Assembly (NCBI RefSeq): GCF_024198255.1
Contig: NZ_JAJVKW010000005.1
Span: 372,001-436,000 of the forward strand
DNA length: 64,000 nt
Direction: 5' to 3'
Source of the DNA: Myxococcus guangdongensis
Lineage (GTDB): Bacteria; Myxococcota; Myxococcia; Myxococcales; Myxococcaceae
A program made the translations under genes and the position numbers. Shown piece by piece: positions 1 to 10,958 of this stretch (its first letter is position 1; each line of letters opens with the position of its first letter). The notes beneath the pieces are model-generated. The model was not told the origin of the DNA and searched no databases. It saw only the letters and a program-made list of their open reading frames with translations.

Positions 1-161
1 CAGGACTGGGAGGTGCGCTTCGCCGCGCTGGCGCCCGTGGCCGCGCCCGCCTTCGGAGGGATGGAACCCTACCAGGCGCATTGCCGTGACTTCCTGGCCA
101 TGTTGGCGGACCCCGCCGGACTCAAGTATGCGGTGACCCTGGTAACGGAGGGAACCCGGCC

Positions 162-165
<4 letters not shown>
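1..165 (+). CDS. C-terminal fragment of an unidentified protein
   Basis: The window opens inside an open frame in frame 1 that ends at a TGA at 163-165 (54 visible residues). The visible tail has no motif I recognise. Its stop codon overlaps the TTG start of the next gene (TTGA, 162-165), so the two are probably translationally coupled and share a transcript with the hybrid kinase. The frame shows the expected G/C-rich third positions, which supports real coding. Function unknown; the N-terminal part lies outside the window. Confidence 0.6.
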
Positions 166-3080
<2,915 letters not shown>

Positions 3081-3196
3081 GCCTCCCGCGGGCGGAGGGT
3101 CGACTCGTTGCGGCGTGACGTCCGCAGGGCGGGGCGGAGGGCAGGGGAATTCTCGGCCGTCCCCGTTGTCCACTCACGCACGACTGTCGTTGGGTC

Positions 3197-3205
3197 TGCT
3201 ACAGT
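3197..3205 (+). promoter_or_regulatory. Possible extended -10 promoter for the POT gene
   Basis: TGC-TACAGT matches an extended -10 element (TGn followed by a near-consensus hexamer) about 50 nt before the proposed ATG of the peptide transporter. No good -35 hexamer is visible at the usual distance, so this is only a candidate. Confidence 0.25.
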
Positions 3206-3256
3206 CAAGTGCTCTTTACGTCACACCCCCATCCATCCACCGAAGGAAACCTCGGC

Positions 3257-4651
3257 ATGCAAGGAACCGTCGCCGCGGGCGCTGCCCGTCAGGGGCACCC
3301 GCGAGGGTTGTACCTCCTGTTCTTCACCGAAATGTGGGAGCGCATGTCGTATTACGGCATGCGCGGCCTGCTCGTCCTATTCCTCACGAGCCAGGTCAAC
3401 GGGGGCTTCGGGTGGACCAAGAGCGAAGCGCTCAGCCTCTACGGTACGTACACGGGCCTGGTGTACCTGACGCCCATCGTCGGCGGCTTCATCGCGGACC
3501 GCTTCATGGGGCAGCGCCGGGCGGTGGTGCTCGGTGGCGTGTTGATGATGATAGGCCACCTGGTCCTCGCGCTCCCCAGCGTGATGATGTTCTACGTGGG
3601 CCTGGGCTTCCTCATCATCGGCAACGGCTTCTTCAAGCCGAACATCTCCACCATGGTGGGCGGGCTGTACGCGCCGGGTGATGGCCGTCGGGATGGTGCC
3701 TTCACCATCTTCTACATGGGCATCAACGTGGGCGCGATGCTCGGCAACTTCATCTGCGGCACGCTGGGTGAGAAGGTCGGCTGGCACTGGGGCTTCGGTT
3801 CCGCCGGCGTCGGCATGTTCCTGGGCCTGATCGCCTTCCTCGCGCTGCAGAAGAAGCTGTTGGGCGAAGTGGGCCTGGCCCCCGTGAAGCCCTCGGCGCA
3901 GGCGCAGGTGGCGCAGGGCGGCGGGGAGAAGAAGGGCTTCAGCCGCGAGGAGGTCGACCGCATCATCGTCATCTTCATCATCGCCCTCTTCGTCGTCGCC
4001 TTCTGGGCGGGCTTCGAGCAGGCCGGCGGTCTGATGAACCTCTACACGAACGAGAAGGTGGACCGTCACCTGCTGTTCGGCGAGGTCCCCACCACCTGGT
4101 TCCAGAACTTCAACTCGCTCTTCATCGTCGCCCTGGCGCCGGTGTTCGCGGGGCTGTGGGGGTGGTTGGCCGCGCGCGGCAAGGACCCGAGCATCCCGGT
4201 GAAGATGGGCATGGGCCTGGTGTTCCTCTCCATCGGCTTCGTCTTCATGCTGGGCGCCTCCAACCAGAGCGAGGCGGCGGGCAAGGCGGCCGCGTACTGG
4301 GTCATCCTGGCGTACCTGTTCCACACCATGGGCGAGCTGTGCCTGTCACCGGTGGGTCTCTCCATGGTGACCAAGGTGGCGCCCCAGCGCATCGTCTCCG
4401 CGATGATGGGCGTGTGGTTCCTGGCGAACGCGGCGGCCAACAAGCTCTCCGGCGTCATCGGCGGCTACTCGGAGAAGCTGGGCGAGTTCGACGTGTTCCT
4501 CTACATCTCCATCGGCACGGGCATCGCCGGCCTCATCCTGCTGGTCGTCTCGCCCGTCCTGAAGAAGATGATGCACGGCACCGACGAGGTGCGGCCCGTC
4601 TCCGCCACCCACGAGCAGGCCCAGGGCGGCTCCTCGGTGGCCGCGGCCTGA
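3257..4651 (+). CDS. POT-family (proton-coupled oligopeptide) MFS transporter
   Basis: The 464-residue polytopic membrane protein belongs to the POT/PTR family, which imports di- and tripeptides by proton symport across the inner membrane. TM1 carries the family motif as FFTEMWERMSYYGMR (ExxER followed by YYG). The GFIADR segment after TM2 and the repeated Gly-rich hydrophobic helices are typical, with about 12-14 helices over the length. An upstream in-frame GTG at 3209 exists, but the ATG at 3257 is preceded by GAAGGAAA (3242-3249) and yields the usual short N-terminus. A second POT gene follows convergently at 4770-6218, and the two share a terminator region. The substrate could also include nitrate or drugs, as in some PTR members, but peptides are most likely. 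Confidence 0.9.
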   Translation: MQGTVAAGAARQGHPRGLYLLFFTEMWERMSYYGMRGLLVLFLTSQVNGGFGWTKSEALSLYGTYTGLVYLTPIVGGFIADRFMGQRRAVVLGGVLMMIGHLVLALPSVMMFYVGLGFLIIGNGFFKPNISTMVGGLYAPGDGRRDGAFTIFYMGINVGAMLGNFICGTLGEKVGWHWGFGSAGVGMFLGLIAFLALQKKLLGEVGLAPVKPSAQAQVAQGGGEKKGFSREEVDRIIVIFIIALFVVAFWAGFEQAGGLMNLYTNEKVDRHLLFGEVPTTWFQNFNSLFIVALAPVFAGLWGWLAARGKDPSIPVKMGMGLVFLSIGFVFMLGASNQSEAAGKAAAYWVILAYLFHTMGELCLSPVGLSMVTKVAPQRIVSAMMGVWFLANAAANKLSGVIGGYSEKLGEFDVFLYISIGTGIAGLILLVVSPVLKKMMHGTDEVRPVSATHEQAQGGSSVAAA

Positions 4652-4667
4652 GTGGCGGAAACGACGA

Positions 4668-4701
4668 GGGGCGCGCCTCCCTGAAAGGAGAAGCGCGCCC
4701 C
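4668..4701 (+). terminator. Hairpin terminator after the first POT gene
   Basis: A perfect 9-bp inverted repeat, GGGGCGCGC (4668-4676) with GCGCGCCCC (4693-4701), is extended inward by CTCC/GGAG. It lies 17 nt past the stop codon in a 118-bp convergent intergenic region and is followed by TTGG, so it has only a weak T tract. Confidence 0.6.
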
Positions 4702-4721
4702 TTGGCTTCGACGAAGCACCC

Positions 4722-4770
4722 GACGCCGGAGCTGCTCGAGAAGTCGAGCGCTCCGGCGTCGCTGTTTCTT
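4722..4770 (+). terminator. Second hairpin terminator with T-rich tail
   Basis: GACGCCGGAGC (4722-4732) pairs perfectly with GCTCCGGCGTC (4750-4760). Inside it GCTCGA pairs with TCGAGC around a GAAG loop, giving a 17-bp stem with one bulge. The tail GCTGTTTCTT is T-rich on the plus strand. It may also stop minus-strand transcripts from the convergent POT gene. Confidence 0.7.
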
Positions 4771-6218
4771 CAGGCCGACTTCGCCGTGATTCCCGCCGCG
4801 TTGCGCTCCTCGGTGGGGAGCGGCGCGGACGTCTGGTACCAGTCGCGCACCACGTAGCGGCGGGCCACCAGCGCCATGCCCACGGCGGCGACCAGGGCCA
4901 TGCCCGCGTAGAAGAAGAACTGCCCGGAGCCGGAGAAGACGTTGAGCGCCGCGGCGATGGCCACCGCCACGTTGGCCAGCGTGTTCGTCACCAGCCACAC
5001 GCTCTGGATGGTGCCCTTCATCTGCCGGGGCGCCTGCGTGTACGCGAACTCCAGGCCCGTGGTGGACATCAGGATTTCGCCGAGCGTCAGCACCACGTAC
5101 GGCAGAATCTGCCACGCGATGTTCAGCGTCGTGCCGCCCTCCATCGCCACCTGGAAGAAGCCGGCGATGATGAACGACACCGCGCCGAAGACGAGCCCCA
5201 GCGGCATGCGCCGCAGCGGCGTCAGCTCCCACCCCGAGCGCTGGAACAGCGGGTACACCACCGCCGTCAGGAAGGGGATGAGCAGCATCACCAGCATGGG
5301 GTTCACGAACTGCATCTGGCTGGGCTGGAAGACGAACCCGCCCACATTCAGGTCCATGGAGCGCGCCTGCACCACCCACGTGGACGCCTTCTGGTCGAAC
5401 AGCATCCAGAAGAAGGGCACGAAGGGCAGCATCAGCCCGCTCACCCGGAACACCGCCTTGGCGCCCTCCACGGCCTCCTCGGGGTGCGTGGCCTTGGCGC
5501 CGTCCAGCCAGTGGCCGCCCTGTCCCTTGTTCTTCAGCGCGCTGCCCACCACCTTGAAGAACGAGTGCGGGTTGGCCCCCGTCGGCGGCACCATCACGTA
5601 GTGGCGCCGGCCCGCCCAGAAGATGAGGGTCGCGATGAACATCAGCACGCCCGGGATTCCGAAGGCGACCGACGGCCCGAAGTTCTTGAGCAACAGCGGG
5701 ATGAACAGCGACGCGAAGAACGAGCCGAAGTTGATGGTCCAGTAGAAGATGGCGAAGAGCTTCTTCACCAGGTGGCTGTTGGACTCGTTGAACTGGTCTC
5801 CAGCCATGGCCGCGACGCACGGCTTGATTCCGCCGCTGCCCACGGCGATCAGCGCCAGGCCCGTGTAGAAGCCCGTGGCGTTGTTCTCGAAGACGGCGAG
5901 CAGCGCGTGGCCGATGCAGTAGACGATGCTCAGCCAGAGGATGGTGCGGTACTTCCCGAAGAAGCGGTCCGCCAGGTACCCACCGATGAGCGGGAAGAAG
6001 TACACCCCCGCCATGAAGGTGTGCATCAGGCTCTTGCCCTGGGCCTCGCGCAGCCCCGTGTCGGGCACCGCGTTGCGCAGCAGGTAGTCGATGAGGAACA
6101 CCGTGAGGATGTTCCGCATCCCGTAGAAGCTGAAGCGCTCACACGCCTCGTTGCCGATGATGAACGGTATCTGCGGCGGGAACTTGTTGTTCTGCGGTAC
6201 CGCGGGACTCTCAGCCAT
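4770..6218 (-). CDS. POT-family (proton-coupled oligopeptide) MFS transporter, second copy
   Basis: This 482-residue membrane protein is a second POT/PTR transporter. TM1 contains the motif as IGNEACERFSFYGMR (ExxERFxxYG), followed by GGYLADRFFG in the loop after TM2 and about 14 hydrophobic segments. The start ATG at 6218 has AGGGAG about 12 nt upstream on the minus strand. It differs clearly in sequence from the neighbour at 3257-4651, so the pair is an old duplication or a divergent paralogue pair rather than a recent copy. Predation on other cells releases peptides, so two peptide importers side by side would suit a myxobacterium; that is inference from lifestyle. Confidence 0.9.
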   Translation of the reverse strand: MAESPAVPQNNKFPPQIPFIIGNEACERFSFYGMRNILTVFLIDYLLRNAVPDTGLREAQGKSLMHTFMAGVYFFPLIGGYLADRFFGKYRTILWLSIVYCIGHALLAVFENNATGFYTGLALIAVGSGGIKPCVAAMAGDQFNESNSHLVKKLFAIFYWTINFGSFFASLFIPLLLKNFGPSVAFGIPGVLMFIATLIFWAGRRHYVMVPPTGANPHSFFKVVGSALKNKGQGGHWLDGAKATHPEEAVEGAKAVFRVSGLMLPFVPFFWMLFDQKASTWVVQARSMDLNVGGFVFQPSQMQFVNPMLVMLLIPFLTAVVYPLFQRSGWELTPLRRMPLGLVFGAVSFIIAGFFQVAMEGGTTLNIAWQILPYVVLTLGEILMSTTGLEFAYTQAPRQMKGTIQSVWLVTNTLANVAVAIAAALNVFSGSGQFFFYAGMALVAAVGMALVARRYVVRDWYQTSAPLPTEERNAAGITAKSA

Positions 6219-6527
6219 GAGTCGGGGTGCTCCCTGGTGGAGAAAGGTGGGGGCGCCTGGAAGGCAAGGGGCCCAACCCTACCCAACGCGCGCGCGGGAC
6301 TCCACTGAAGGCCCGCGTCCCACGTCACTCCGCCACCCCGAGCGGCCCCTCCCTCCACGGTGGGGCGGCCTGGGCCTGGCAGCCCACCTCGCCCGTGCCG
6401 CGATGCGGCGTGCGTCACGGGCCCCGCACCCATGGCGCAGCGGCACCGGAATTCTCGCGCGAGCTTGCCCCGTGCGTTCCGATGCGAGTGCGTGTTTATT
6501 GATGCAACTTAAGCGGGCTGGGCCTGT

Positions 6528-6555
6528 TTGACAGGAATTGATGAGGCCCTATCAT
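6528..6555 (+). promoter_or_regulatory. Near-consensus sigma-70 promoter facing the uvrA 3' end
   Basis: TTGACA (6528-6533), a 16-bp spacer and TATCAT (6550-6555) form the best sigma-70 promoter seen in the window. The -35 hexamer sits inside a palindrome CCTGT-TTG-ACAGG (6523-6535), which could be an operator. The promoter points at the 3' end of convergent uvrA, and no plus-strand gene lies downstream. Confidence 0.55.
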
Positions 6556-6561
6556 ATGACA

Positions 6562-6659
6562 CGCGGCTGAAACTGATTTCGCGTCTCACACCCCACCTGT
6601 GAAGTCTTCCTCCAAGGTGGACGGGGGGTAAGGGGTGAATGAAGGCACCCCTGCCCCCC
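6562..6659 (+). ncRNA. Candidate small RNA, about 100 nt
   Basis: If transcription starts about 7 nt after the TATCAT element it would yield a short non-coding transcript. It would contain CCACCT/AGGTGG arms and end in the G/C hairpin GGGGGG-TAA-GGGGTG ... CACCCC-TG-CCCCCC (6623-6659). No homologue is recognised and no T tract follows the hairpin, so the RNA is a prediction. The hairpin may simply be the terminator of minus-strand uvrA. Confidence 0.3.
6623..6659 (-). terminator. G/C hairpin downstream of uvrA
   Basis: Six G and GGGGTG (6623-6637) pair with CACCCC and six C (6646-6659) across a small internal loop. It begins 36 nt past the uvrA stop codon. There is no T run on either side, so termination strength is uncertain. 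Confidence 0.5.
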
Positions 6660-6695
6660 GCTCCATGTTGCTGGAAGCGGCTGGTGTGTGTGTGT

Positions 6696-9596
6696 TCAGC
6701 CCGTCGCGCCGGACTGTGCGGGCCTGGTGTCCGCCACGCGCTTGCCCACGCGCGCGCGCCGCGACTTGCCCAGCACGTGCGCCAGGTAGCGGCCGGTGTG
6801 GCTGGCCTGCACCTTGGCCACGCTCTCCGGGGTGCCCACGGCGAGCACCTGGCCTCCGCCGGCGCCGCCCTCGGGGCCCATGTCGATGAGCCAGTCCGCG
6901 CTCTTGATGACATCCAGGTTGTGCTCGATGACGAGCACGCTGTTGCCGGCGGCCACCAGCCGGTTGAGCACGGACAACAGCTTGCGGATGTCCTCGAAGT
7001 GCAGGCCCGTGGTGGGCTCGTCCAGGATGTAGAGCGTGCGGCCGGTGGCCACGCGCGCCAGCTCACGCGCCAGCTTGATGCGCTGGGCCTCGCCGCCGGA
7101 CAGGGTGGGGGAGGGCTGGCCCAGGCGGATGTAGCCCAGGCCCACGTCGCCCAGCGTCTGCAGCACGCGCATGATGTCCTTGTGCGCGCCGAAGTGCTCC
7201 TGGGCCTCGCGCACGCTCATGTCGAGCGTCTCCGCGATGTTCTTGCCCTTGTAGCGCACGCGCAGCGTCGCTTCATTGAAGCGCTTGCCGTTGCAGACCT
7301 CGCACGGCACGTACACGTCCGCCAGGAAGTGCATCTCCACCAGCTTGACGCCGTCGCCCTCGCACGACTCGCAGCGGCCGCCCTTGATGTTGAAGCTGAA
7401 GCGGCCCGGCCCGTAGCCGAACGCGCGCGCCTCCGGCGTCATCGCGAACACCTCGCGGATGGCGTCGAACACCTTGGTGTACGTGGCGGGGTTGCTGCGC
7501 GGCGTGCGGCCGATGGGCCGCTGGTCGATGTCGATGACCTTGTCCAGGTGCTCGAAGCCCAGCACCGCCTTGTGCTTCCCGGGCGACTCGCGGCTGTCGT
7601 ACAGGTGCCTGGCCAGCGCGGGGTAGAGGATTTCGTTGATGAGCGTGGACTTGCCCGCGCCGGACACGCCGGTGACGGCGGTGAAGATGCCCAGCGGAAT
7701 CACCGCGTCCACATCCCGGAGGTTGTTCTCCTTCGCGCCTTGAATCACCAGCTGGTGCTTGGGATTGGGCGCGCGGCGCTCCTCGGGGATTTCAATCTCC
7801 AGCCGCCCGGAGAGGTAGCCGCCGGTGAGGCTGTTCTCGTCCGCCATCACCTGCTTGGGCGTGCCCTGGGACACCACCTGACCGCCCAGCTCACCCGCGC
7901 CCGGGCCGAAGTCCACCAGCCAGTCCGCGTCCTCCATCGTCTCCTCGTCGTGCTCCACGACGATGACGGAGTTGCCCAGGTCCCTCAGGCGCTTGAGCGT
8001 GGTGAGCAGCTTGCCGTTGTCGCGCTGGTGCAGGCCGATGGAGGGCTCATCCAGGATGTAGATGACGCCCGTCAGCTCGCTGCCCATCTGCGACGCCAGC
8101 CGGATGCGCTGGCTCTCGCCGCCCGACAGCGTGGACGCGGTGCGGTCCAACATCAGATAGCCCAGGCCCACGTCGACCAGGAAGGACAGACGGCTGCGAA
8201 TTTCTTTCAGCAGCTCGGTGGCGATCTTCCGCTCGTGCTCGGACAGCGCCAGCGCGCCCAGGAACGCGAGCGCGTCCGCGATGGTCAGGCGGCTCAGCTC
8301 GACAATCGAGTGCGCGTGGACCTTCACCGCGCGGCTCTCGGGGCGCAGGCGCTCGCCCTTGCAGGTGGGGCAGGGCTTGTTGCTGAAGTACTTCTGCAGC
8401 TCGGTGCGGCGGGCCTCGGACGTCGTCGTCTTGAAGTTGCGCATCATGCGCTCGACGAGTCCCTCCCACTCCATCTTGTACTTGCCGTTGTCGCCCCACT
8501 CGACGGTGAAGCTCTTGCCCTTGACGCCGTTCATCAGCGTGTCGCGCTCGCGCTTCGACAGCTTCCCGTAGGGCACGTCCAGATCGATCTTGAACGCCTT
8601 GGACAGGCTCTCCACGAAGTCCGCCGTCCAGCCCTCGCCGCGGTTCATCCCGTTGGCCCAGGGTTCAATCGCGCCGTCGCGGATGCTGCGAGACGGGTCC
8701 GGCACGATGAGGTCCGGGTCCATCTCCGGCCGGGTGCCCAGGCCGTTGCAGTCCGTGCACATGCCCAGCGGGTTGTTGAAGGAGAACGACGCGGGCGTCA
8801 AATCCCCGAAGGAGATGCCGCAGGAGGGGCACGCGTTGAGCTCGCTCATCACCCGGTCCGCGCTCGCCGCGCCCGTCTCGTTGGTGATGATGAGCGTGCC
8901 CTTGCCCTCGCGCAGCGCGGTCTCCACCGAGTCCGTCAGCCGCGTCTTGATGTCCGCCTTGAGCACCAGCCGGTCGATGACCAGCTCGATGTCGTGCTTG
9001 GACTTCTTGTCCAGCTCGATGCGCTCCTCCAGGCTCTTGAGCGCCCCGTCGATGCGCGCGCGGGAGAAGCCGCGCTTCTGCGCCTCGGTGAGGAGGTCCT
9101 TGTGCTCGCCCTTGCGGTTCGTCACCAGCGGCGCCAGCACCTGGAGCTTGCTGCCCGAGGGCATCTTCAGGATTTCGTCGACAATCTGCTGCGCGCTCTG
9201 CTTGCCCACCTTGCGGCCGCAGTTGGGGCAGTGCTGCACGCCGATGGAGGCGTAGAGCACGCGCAGGTAGTCGTGCACCTCGGTGACGGTGCCCACCGTC
9301 GAGCGGGGGTTGTTGCTGGCCGCCTTCTGCTCGATGGAGATGGTGGGCGACAGGCCCCGGATGGTGTCGTACTTGGGCTTCTCCATCTGCCCCAGGAACT
9401 GGCGGGCGTAGGCGGAGAGGCTCTCGACGTAGCGACGCTGGCCTTCCGCGTAGAGCGTGTCGAAGGCGAGCGAGCTCTTGCCGGAGCCGGAGACCCCCGT
9501 GAAGACGACGAGCTTCTTCTTGGGGATGTCCAGGGAGACGTTCTTGAGGTTGTGCTCCTTGGCGCCTCGGAGGGAGATGACGTCGGGCTCGGACAT
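6696..9596 (-). CDS. uvrA: UvrA, excinuclease ABC subunit A
   Basis: This 966-residue damage-recognition ATPase of nucleotide excision repair loads UvrB onto lesions. Two ABC modules are complete. Walker A motifs are GVSGSGKS (34-41) and GVSGAGKST (about 645-652). Signatures LSGGE(S/A)QRI lie near 489 and 832, each followed by ILDEP(S/T)xGLH. Zinc-binding pairs are CPSC...CTDC (about 253-285) and CESC...CEVC (about 741-768). I prefer the ATG at 9596 (MSEPDV) over an in-frame GTG at 9617 because family members start near this point; neither has a clear ribosome-binding site. It is monocistronic and divergent from a DMT permease. Its partners uvrB and uvrC are at 47-51 kb. No LexA-type operator was recognised. 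Confidence 0.97.
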   Translation of the reverse strand: MSEPDVISLRGAKEHNLKNVSLDIPKKKLVVFTGVSGSGKSSLAFDTLYAEGQRRYVESLSAYARQFLGQMEKPKYDTIRGLSPTISIEQKAASNNPRSTVGTVTEVHDYLRVLYASIGVQHCPNCGRKVGKQSAQQIVDEILKMPSGSKLQVLAPLVTNRKGEHKDLLTEAQKRGFSRARIDGALKSLEERIELDKKSKHDIELVIDRLVLKADIKTRLTDSVETALREGKGTLIITNETGAASADRVMSELNACPSCGISFGDLTPASFSFNNPLGMCTDCNGLGTRPEMDPDLIVPDPSRSIRDGAIEPWANGMNRGEGWTADFVESLSKAFKIDLDVPYGKLSKRERDTLMNGVKGKSFTVEWGDNGKYKMEWEGLVERMMRNFKTTTSEARRTELQKYFSNKPCPTCKGERLRPESRAVKVHAHSIVELSRLTIADALAFLGALALSEHERKIATELLKEIRSRLSFLVDVGLGYLMLDRTASTLSGGESQRIRLASQMGSELTGVIYILDEPSIGLHQRDNGKLLTTLKRLRDLGNSVIVVEHDEETMEDADWLVDFGPGAGELGGQVVSQGTPKQVMADENSLTGGYLSGRLEIEIPEERRAPNPKHQLVIQGAKENNLRDVDAVIPLGIFTAVTGVSGAGKSTLINEILYPALARHLYDSRESPGKHKAVLGFEHLDKVIDIDQRPIGRTPRSNPATYTKVFDAIREVFAMTPEARAFGYGPGRFSFNIKGGRCESCEGDGVKLVEMHFLADVYVPCEVCNGKRFNEATLRVRYKGKNIAETLDMSVREAQEHFGAHKDIMRVLQTLGDVGLGYIRLGQPSPTLSGGEAQRIKLARELARVATGRTLYILDEPTTGLHFEDIRKLLSVLNRLVAAGNSVLVIEHNLDVIKSADWLIDMGPEGGAGGGQVLAVGTPESVAKVQASHTGRYLAHVLGKSRRARVGKRVADTRPAQSGATG

Positions 9597-9777
9597 GATG
9601 GGCGGGCGATCTACCACTGAATAGGTGTTCCGGTGGTGGAAAAACCTGGGGAGGCGGGTGGATGGTCCTCAACGCGTGGCGTTGCGCTCCCACTCCCACC
9701 CGTGCCGGCCGCCCGGGCGAGCGGCCATGCGCCGCTGGAGCCCCGCCCGGGATTCCGGTAGAGGGGCGCCTCCTCCT

Positions 9778-10683
9778 ATGTCCTCCCGCTGGGTCCTCCC
9801 CGTGCGCTACCGCGGCACGCCGCTGCTCGTCTTCGCGAGCGTGCTGTTCGCGGTGATGGCGTTGTGCACCCGCCTGCTCGCCGGCCGCCTGTCCCCGGGC
9901 CAGGTGGCGTCCGGGCGCTTCGCCATCGGCCTGCTGTTCCTCGCGTTGTTCTTCCCGCTGACGCGGCGCAGGCCCCGCTTCGGGCGGGTGCACCTGTGGG
10001 CGCTGCGCGGCATCTTCGGCGGCGCGGCCGTCTACCTCTACTTCGTCGCGCTGGACCGGCTGTCGGTGGGGCCCGCGGTGCTGCTCAACGCGTGCTGGCC
10101 CATCTACGCGGCCATCATCGGCTGGCTGTTCCTGGGCGAGCGCGTGACGGGGGCGCTGCTCGCGGGGCTCGTGCTCACCACGGTGGGCGCGGGGCTCGTC
10201 ATGTGGAGCACGGTGGCCCAGGACGTCTCGCTGACGCTGGGGCTGGGCGCGTGGGCGGGCATGGCGTCGGCCGTGCTGGGCGGCGCGGCCGTGGTGGTGA
10301 TACGCGCGCTGCGGCACGAGACGGACGCGGCCACGGTGTTCCTCTCCTTCTGTCTGTTCGGCCTGCTCTTCAGCCTGCCCTTCGCGCTCGCGGACTGGAG
10401 GCCGCTCGGCTGGGATGTCGTGCTTCCGCTGCTGGGCGTGGGCGTTTCCTCCGTGGTGGCGCAGATGGCCTTCACGTATGCCCTGGGCTACGTCACTGCG
10501 GTGGCCGGCGGGGTCGCCACCCAGTCGACGCCGGTCTTCTCGTGGGTGCTCGCGGCGCTGCTGCTGGATGAAGCCGTGTCCCCCCTGGCCGTGACGGGCG
10601 CCCTGGTGTGCATGGTGGGCGTCCTGTGGGGAACGGGCGTGCTGGAGCGCCTGCGCGCCCCGCAGTCGAGGCCCGCGCCCTGA
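9778..10683 (+). CDS. EamA/DMT-family transporter
   Basis: The product is a 301-residue inner-membrane permease of the drug/metabolite transporter superfamily with about ten hydrophobic helices in two EamA repeats. The second half carries the usual Pro- and Gly-containing helices (VATQSTPVFSWVLAALLLDE) and the E of the LGE motif in repeat one (GWLFLGERVTGAL). The frame is open from 9625, but the ATG at 9778 gives the standard length and has GAGGGG at 9761-9766; the upstream extension is Arg/Pro-rich and unlike the family. Substrates of this family (amino acids, nucleosides, others) cannot be read from sequence. It is divergent from uvrA with 181 bp between. Confidence 0.85.
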   Translation: MSSRWVLPVRYRGTPLLVFASVLFAVMALCTRLLAGRLSPGQVASGRFAIGLLFLALFFPLTRRRPRFGRVHLWALRGIFGGAAVYLYFVALDRLSVGPAVLLNACWPIYAAIIGWLFLGERVTGALLAGLVLTTVGAGLVMWSTVAQDVSLTLGLGAWAGMASAVLGGAAVVVIRALRHETDAATVFLSFCLFGLLFSLPFALADWRPLGWDVVLPLLGVGVSSVVAQMAFTYALGYVTAVAGGVATQSTPVFSWVLAALLLDEAVSPLAVTGALVCMVGVLWGTGVLERLRAPQSRPAP

Positions 10684-10958
10684 GGTCCGCCGGTGCCCAG
10701 GGCGGGCTGGTGGTTTGTCCTGACTGTCACCTGGCGTTCCTGAAGTAATTCCAGTCCTACCCGCCCCGAGGGAAACGTTCTTCCCACGGCGGAGAACCCC
10801 TTTCCCCAGCCACGCCCAAGAGTTGCCACGTTGGCCGGTGGACGTCTGTCGCCGCCGTGCGTCGGGCACCTGGGTTGCAGAGCGCCCCCTCCGCCGGAAT
10901 CGCGCGGGTGCGAGGCCGCGCGGAATCCGGGCCCGGGAGTCGTGGGGAGGCAGCAACG

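Larger units (their letters stand above)
6219..6695. other. 477-bp intergenic region between a POT gene and uvrA
   Basis: No convincing coding frame is present. The region holds the 5' leader of the minus-strand POT gene, an AT-rich segment (6491-6560) with a near-consensus plus-strand promoter, and a very G/C-rich hairpin at 6623-6659. These are described separately. No ordinary minus-strand promoter for the POT gene could be identified by eye. Confidence 0.6.

Noticed and set aside
6562..6659. The developmental small RNA Pxr of Myxococcus
   Set aside because: I cannot match the sequence, and the neighbouring genes are not those I associate with pxr; left as an unnamed candidate.
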